From assembly GCF_008831285.2 (NCBI RefSeq), contig NC_045140.1, positions 11,032,505 to 11,096,504 on the forward strand: a stretch of DNA of 64,000 nt, read 5' to 3'. Both the position numbers and the translations under genes were made by a program. The DNA is from Nymphaea colorata. Taxonomy: Eukaryota > Streptophyta > Magnoliopsida > Nymphaeales > Nymphaeaceae. The notes beneath the pieces were generated by a model. That model was not told the origin of the DNA. It made no database searches and saw only the letters and a program-made list of their open reading frames with translations. Shown here piece by piece: positions 59,346 through 64,000 of the stretch (within the stretch, counting starts at the first letter, position 1; each line of letters starts with the position of its first letter).

Positions 59346-60430
59346 GCAGTAACGAGTAATGCATGAAATCCCAAGGAACACTTTGGAATGATATGGTCAT
59401 ATCATGGTTATTAAACTCCATGGATCCCCAAATTGGAAAAAGCTTCATGTTCATGGAAACAGCCAAGGAACTTTTGGAATGCAATCAAATAAGTTTATGG
59501 AGAGCAAAGTAATACAGCTAGAATTTATGAACTTCAAAATGAAATTGCTAGACTCACCCGTGATGACAAGTCCTTTAATTTGTACGTTGGAACACTTGGA
59601 CGATGAATTGCTTATCTACAGGCCTCCCTCTATTGATTTAAAAGTTCAAAGCAGCGTCTCGAGGAGGATAAAATTTTTAAACTCCTCGCTGGTCTTAGTC
59701 AAGACTACATGACCATCTTCGCTGCCAACTTCTTATGACATTGCCGCTGCCATCTTTCAATGTCGTATGTGCTATGATCCAACGAGAAGAAACTCGTCAG
59801 AAAGTGATGAATCCTAACACCCCTTCTTCAACCACTCAACTGACCGAACAGCCAACAACACTGCTGTTCAAGTCAAATCGGTGGCTACTAATGACTCTGG
59901 TAGTGCCAATGTTTCTCAAGATCGGAACAGGTTTCGTCCACGACCGAAGTGCACCCATTGTCAAACATTAGGGCATAGTCGGGATTGATGTTGGTTCTTA
60001 GTTGGCAGACCTCAACGTGAAAAAGGCACCATCAAGCAACCTATGAAAAAAGGAGAAGTAGCCAACTTTATCACCAAAGATGAATTAATGAAGTTCTTCA
60101 ATCAAATGTCTAAAACAAACTTGCTAGTTTCTCAGCCTACGTCTGACACTACTCACAATCATGCTAAGCCTTATATAACAGTATTGACAGTTGGGTTGTG
60201 GATGCCGGTGCGAGTGACCACATGACGAACCATATGATCTCAAATAGTAATCTTAAACAACTCAAACCATTTTTTACCACGGACGGGTCTGTCATGTAGG
60301 TCGCCGGAACCGGCCATATGCATTTACTTGATCATGATGACAAATCAGAGGTTCTTCGTAATTCATATTCCAAAGATTTCAACTAATCTCTTGCCTATTT
60401 GTAAAATCACACAATCGATGTTGTTTTTCA
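59346..60430 (+). pseudogene. copia gag-protease fragment, plus strand
   Basis: In shifting frames: NDMVISWLLNSMDPQIGKSF, ARIYELQNEIARL, DKIFKLLAGLSQDYMT, and AMIQREETRQKVMN are copia gag. The zinc knuckle CTHCQTLGHSRD is interrupted by a TGA directly before its last Cys. SWVVDAGASDHMTNHM is the protease, with Asp-Ala-Gly in place of Asp-Ser/Thr-Gly. ISTNLLPICKITQ marks the end of the protease region. It then stops at a junction with minus-strand RT sequence. No LTR is seen. Confidence 0.75.
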
Positions 60431-60433
60431 GGA

Positions 60434-63400
60434 CCAATTGCATCATATAAACATCTTCTTCAAAATTGTCATTTAAGAGTGCATTGTTAAAGTCTAACTG
60501 GCGAAGGCCCCTTCTGTATTGAACTAGAAGTGAAAGAAGAACTCAGATGGTACTTGGTTTGACTGTGGGTCTGATGGTCTCTTGACAGTCAATTCTAGCT
60601 TATTGTAGAAAACCCTGTGTAACAAGTCATGCTTTGTACCGAGCAATAGAGCCATCAGCATTTCTTTTCAACTTGTAAACCCATATAGAACTAATTACTA
60701 TAATGTGGCCTAGGATGAACAAAGTACCACATTTGGTTTTATTGAAGAGCAGCAAATTCTTTGAGCCTGGCTTGCTGTTATAAGCTATTCGTTGAAGCCT
60801 CTTTAAAAGTAGTGGGTTCCTTTGGATCAAATTCCGCATGAAAGGCCTTTCGCATCAATGACCCTGTCATCAACCTGGTCGTCATTGGATGAACATGATA
60901 AGCAGGTCTAAAAGCGTATTGCTAGATGGTTGACTTGAAGCATTTTCAATAACTAAGTCGTGCATAGAATCAGCAGGTGAAATGGAAGATCGAGATTCAC
61001 CAGATCCAAGATTTGGATCTAAATTTTGTTAATTATATGTTGGCTCATTATGATCTAAAATTTCTGGTGGAGCAGAGCTGGATGGAGACTAAGTTGTTTC
61101 AGGCATGGCAGCATCATCCTGCAAAACTAGAGTACGGATGTTATGTAAAACAATACTTCGCTGGGCCAACTGCTTAGGTTGATCATTATGTTCATAATGA
61201 GTAACATGTTCAGTATGCTCACCTTTTGACCACCGTGACCAATATTGAAGGGCCTTTTCAGCAATTTTCTAGTAGACACCAAATGAGAAGTGGGTTCCAT
61301 GAATAAAGACTATCAAAAGTGACGTGCTGAAAGACCTGAATCCTTTTGTGGATCGTTTGAAGGCATTTATCATAACAAATGTACCCTTTTTGCTTACTCG
61401 CATACCCAAGAAAACTACACTCAGTGGTTTAAGTTGCACTTCAAATTATTGGAGAGTGTGAGAAGATGATAGCATTTTGATCCAAAAACTTGAAAAAAAA
61501 AGTTTTTCAAAAGGCAATCGTTGATTCAACCAGATGGTTGGTAGATGATTGATAATATATGTTGTTGTTCTAAAAGCCCTCCACCTTAAAAAATTAATTT
61601 AGTTTAGTATCATGTACCATATTAAAGGCGATCTCAACAACATGTATGTTCCTGCACTCGATAATGCATGTTTTGTTTAGTGTATAGGAGCATGAACATT
61701 GATGCAGAATGTCATTAGCATGACATAGGAATCACAATTCATTATTATAGAAGTCCCCTCCATTATCAGATTGGATGGTGAATGTTGAAAATCTAAGTTG
61801 TTTCTCAACCAATAGCTTGGAAATTTTGAAGCATTCTACAACTTTGGATTTTGTCTTGAGAGGGAACAACCCTGAGTAGCGAGAAAACTATCCATTATAA
61901 GTAAAAAATATTTGTATCCATCTCTAGATGTCACCAGACCAAGGCCCAAAACTCCCATGTGAGCATTTCTAGTGGCCAAGCAGCATGAAAATTAGAGAGA
62001 GGAAAAGGGTGCTTATGCAATTTTCGAATGAGACAAAATCCACACGTGCCATTTTTTGGAGGAGTTTATGGAAATAAATAATGAGAATTAAGAAATTGAC
62101 AATATTTTTATTGGCATGACCTAATCATCTATACCCCAGAGAGAAAGACACTGACTTAGAATCAGATTGAAACTAGCCGTAAAACGCTACTTCTCCTCCA
62201 CATTTTCCAGCTCTGGCTGCTAAGATGGGTTATCCATTATGGTTCTTTGGCCCTTGATGCAGCCCCATGCCCGTCTGATGACCCTCTATAAACAAATTCA
62301 TAAGGTAAGAATTCAAAAATACCATTATTATCACATGTAGATTTTCCCATAGATAAAAGATTATGTGGTACCTTGGAAAATGTAAAAGGATCTTCAAAGT
62401 AAAAGATTTTTTTCGCTGAAGGCGAGCAAGAGAATTCCCCAATCATTTACTAGGAAAGAAACAATGAATATGGAATAAAGGCTTGAGAGTAAAAGATTGC
62501 CCATTCATAATCAACAGATGAGCTGTCTTTGTGTTTGATAGATAATTGAGAACCATTATAGATCAGGAGACCATTGGCTCTATCATGAGCTGCTTTGTTC
62601 TTCATCGTATCATCATTAGCCACTACATGATTCATCACCCTTGCATTGGGGTACCAATACTCCTCTACATTCTCTTGAAGATTTGCTGCAGAAAATGCCT
62701 GTAAAATGCCATAACAAGTCCTGGCCATGTGGCCTTTTCTACCACAACTTTGAGATATTATGGGATTTCTTTGATAACCATGATAACTATTATTGGAATC
62801 ATGATGACAATGAGACTGGTTATTATTATAGTTACCTTGCCCCTGTTGGAAGTTTTAGTTTCCCCAACCCTAACCTTGAAACCCACCACCACCACCACCA
62901 ACGCCTTGATAGAAGCCATGGCCTCGTCTATGACTTTGGAATGCACTAAAGATGCAGTTTGAGAAGTCTCACAATCGGTTGAAGGAGACTTGAGCAAGTC
63001 GAGTCTTTTTTCTTGATTGAGTAAGAAAATCAAATAACTCAGCAAAATAAATTGTTGAAACATTAGATCCAGCAGTAAGAGGTGTCAAAAAGCTCTCATA
63101 TTCAGACGAGAGCCCATTTATAGTGATCTATATAAGATCAATATCTGCTCTTTACTGCCCTGTAGCAGATAATGTGTTCACTAGAAATCTGATACTCTCC
63201 AAATAGGATTGCATATTCATGTTACCCTTCTTTATAAAGTGCAACTCTTTTCGAAGAAGCATAACTCTCATTATGGACTGATAGCTATACTAGATAGTCT
63301 TACTCTATGATTCCCTAGTAAAAATTGAATGCACAATCTGACCAGGCATAGAATCACTCACCATTGCATTTATTCAACTGAGCACAAGTCTATCTAACCT

Positions 63401-63614
63401 ATGCCACTACTTGTTAGTTTGGATTTGGTTCATTTTTGCCGTCCTCGATGAGTGTTTGAGGTGAAGCCGATCTGGTTCCATCAACAAACTCAACAAGATC
63501 CTGTGATTCCATGACTGATTTAATTTGACTTTGCCAACGAAGATAGTTGTAACCATTAAGCTTGACTGAGGCCAAGGCAGTGATGGTTTTCTATTGAGTT
63601 GCAGATGATGCCAT
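60434..63614 (-). pseudogene. copia gag-protease-integrase-partial RT, minus strand
   Basis: Gag starts with ATG at 63614 on the minus strand (LNGYNYLRWQSQIKSVMESQ). There is a Gly/Asn/Gln-rich stretch (62770-62930) and a ruined zinc knuckle. The protease region (62230-62700) has EYWYPNARVMNHV in place of the active-site triad, then KVPHNLLSMGKSTCDNN. The integrase has FTIQSDNGGDFYNNEL (about 61740-61790). The RT start has YKLKRNADGSIARYKA (60627-60680) and continues to about 60434, where it is cut off before the YVDD region. Many stops and frameshifts. Confidence 0.75.
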
Positions 63615-63631
63615 GAGATTTCTTGATGTAG

Positions 63632-63644
63632 AAGACTCTAATAC
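63632..63644 (-). other. degenerate primer-binding site of the minus-strand copia element
   Basis: On the minus strand tggtattagagtc, one base off the usual tggtatcagag word, about 20 bases before the gag ATG. Confidence 0.6.
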
Positions 63645-64000
63645 CATACAGAAAGAGGAAAAGAGAAAAGGATTGTGAATAATATTTTCCACACACAATT
63701 TGTTACATCATGATGCGCACATATATACTTCTATAAAGAGACAAGGCTTCGCATAATAGTATAGATATGATACACGATAATTAAGGAAACAGAATTTTAA
63801 ATTTGAATGCAACATCTTGAAAACAAAGATCTAGCACCAGCACATAATTTATCCTTGATTTTTGCTTCTTCTTTTTTTTAGGCCTCATTTTCATTTGTTT
63901 CTGTAACAGTAATTCCTTTAGGTTTTGATTGATTAGTTGAATTAGCTCTGTCCTACTTCTAATTTCTTCGATTGCATAGTTTAGGCGAGGACTTGGGGCA
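63645..64000 (-). repeat. part of the 5' LTR of the minus-strand copia element
   Basis: It lies beyond the PBS on the minus strand and contains tttatagaagtatatatg as a possible TATA region. The LTR should start beyond the window, so its extent cannot be set. Confidence 0.4.

Noticed and set aside
62641-62962. Two plus-strand frames, one hydrophobic, one His-rich
   Set aside because: Antisense readings of the same gag region.
62758-63063. Val/Ile-rich 101-codon minus-strand frame that looks like membrane segments
   Set aside because: Out-of-frame reading of the Gly/Asn-rich gag of the copia pseudogene.

Overview
The window is nuclear DNA of a flowering plant. Two intact, intronless L-type lectin receptor kinase genes on the + strand (about 12.1-14.1 kb and 52.5-54.6 kb) are the only host protein genes I can support. 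Almost everything else is transposable elements in various states of decay, AT-rich spacer and microsatellites. Receptor kinases of this type, Ty3/gypsy elements of the Tat type and Ty1/copia elements together point to an angiosperm. The sequence does not let me name the species.

Layout. 1-12 kb: AT-rich spacer with small DNA-transposon-like elements. Two have good hAT-type ends (1854-2481 and 7396-8044). There is an unexplained GC-rich block (about 4.15-5.84 kb), several dispersed repeat pairs and a decayed LINE endonuclease fragment (10.2-10.8 kb). 12.08-14.09 kb: the first lectin receptor kinase, followed by a broken tandem copy of its own 3' end. 15.6 kb: a truncated copia LTR. 15,837-35,139: one complete Ty3/gypsy element of the Tat/Ogre type, with 3.38 kb LTRs, a 5-bp target duplication GAGGG, an extra ORF upstream of gag that resembles the plant mobile domain, a G-patch-like segment after the protease, and two RNase H domains. 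Its coding region carries many stops and frameshifts. A 100-N gap lies inside it, and the 3.4 kb on each side of the gap are near-identical, so the gag-protease region is very probably present twice only because two contig ends were not merged.

35-40 kb: a 187-bp hAT-type element with a perfect 8-bp duplication and a copia LTR/PBS/gag remnant. 40,466-46,936: a complete but dead Ty1/copia element (about 395-bp LTRs, target duplication AAGGG). It is followed by a second copia gag-protease fragment, a degenerate minisatellite, a pair of MITE-like elements each ending in long AT microsatellites, and another GC-rich element. 52.5-54.6 kb: the second lectin receptor kinase. 56-64 kb: a pile-up of three copia pieces in opposing orientations (minus, plus, minus).

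The two kinases share domain order and key motifs, so they are probably members of one local cluster whose spacing was stretched by retroelement insertion. They are expected to act at the plasma membrane, with an outside lectin-like domain and an inside serine/threonine kinase. The strongest candidate for something unusual is the Tat-type element with its plant-mobile-domain-like ORF and G-patch. It appears recently inserted by its LTRs yet is coding-dead.
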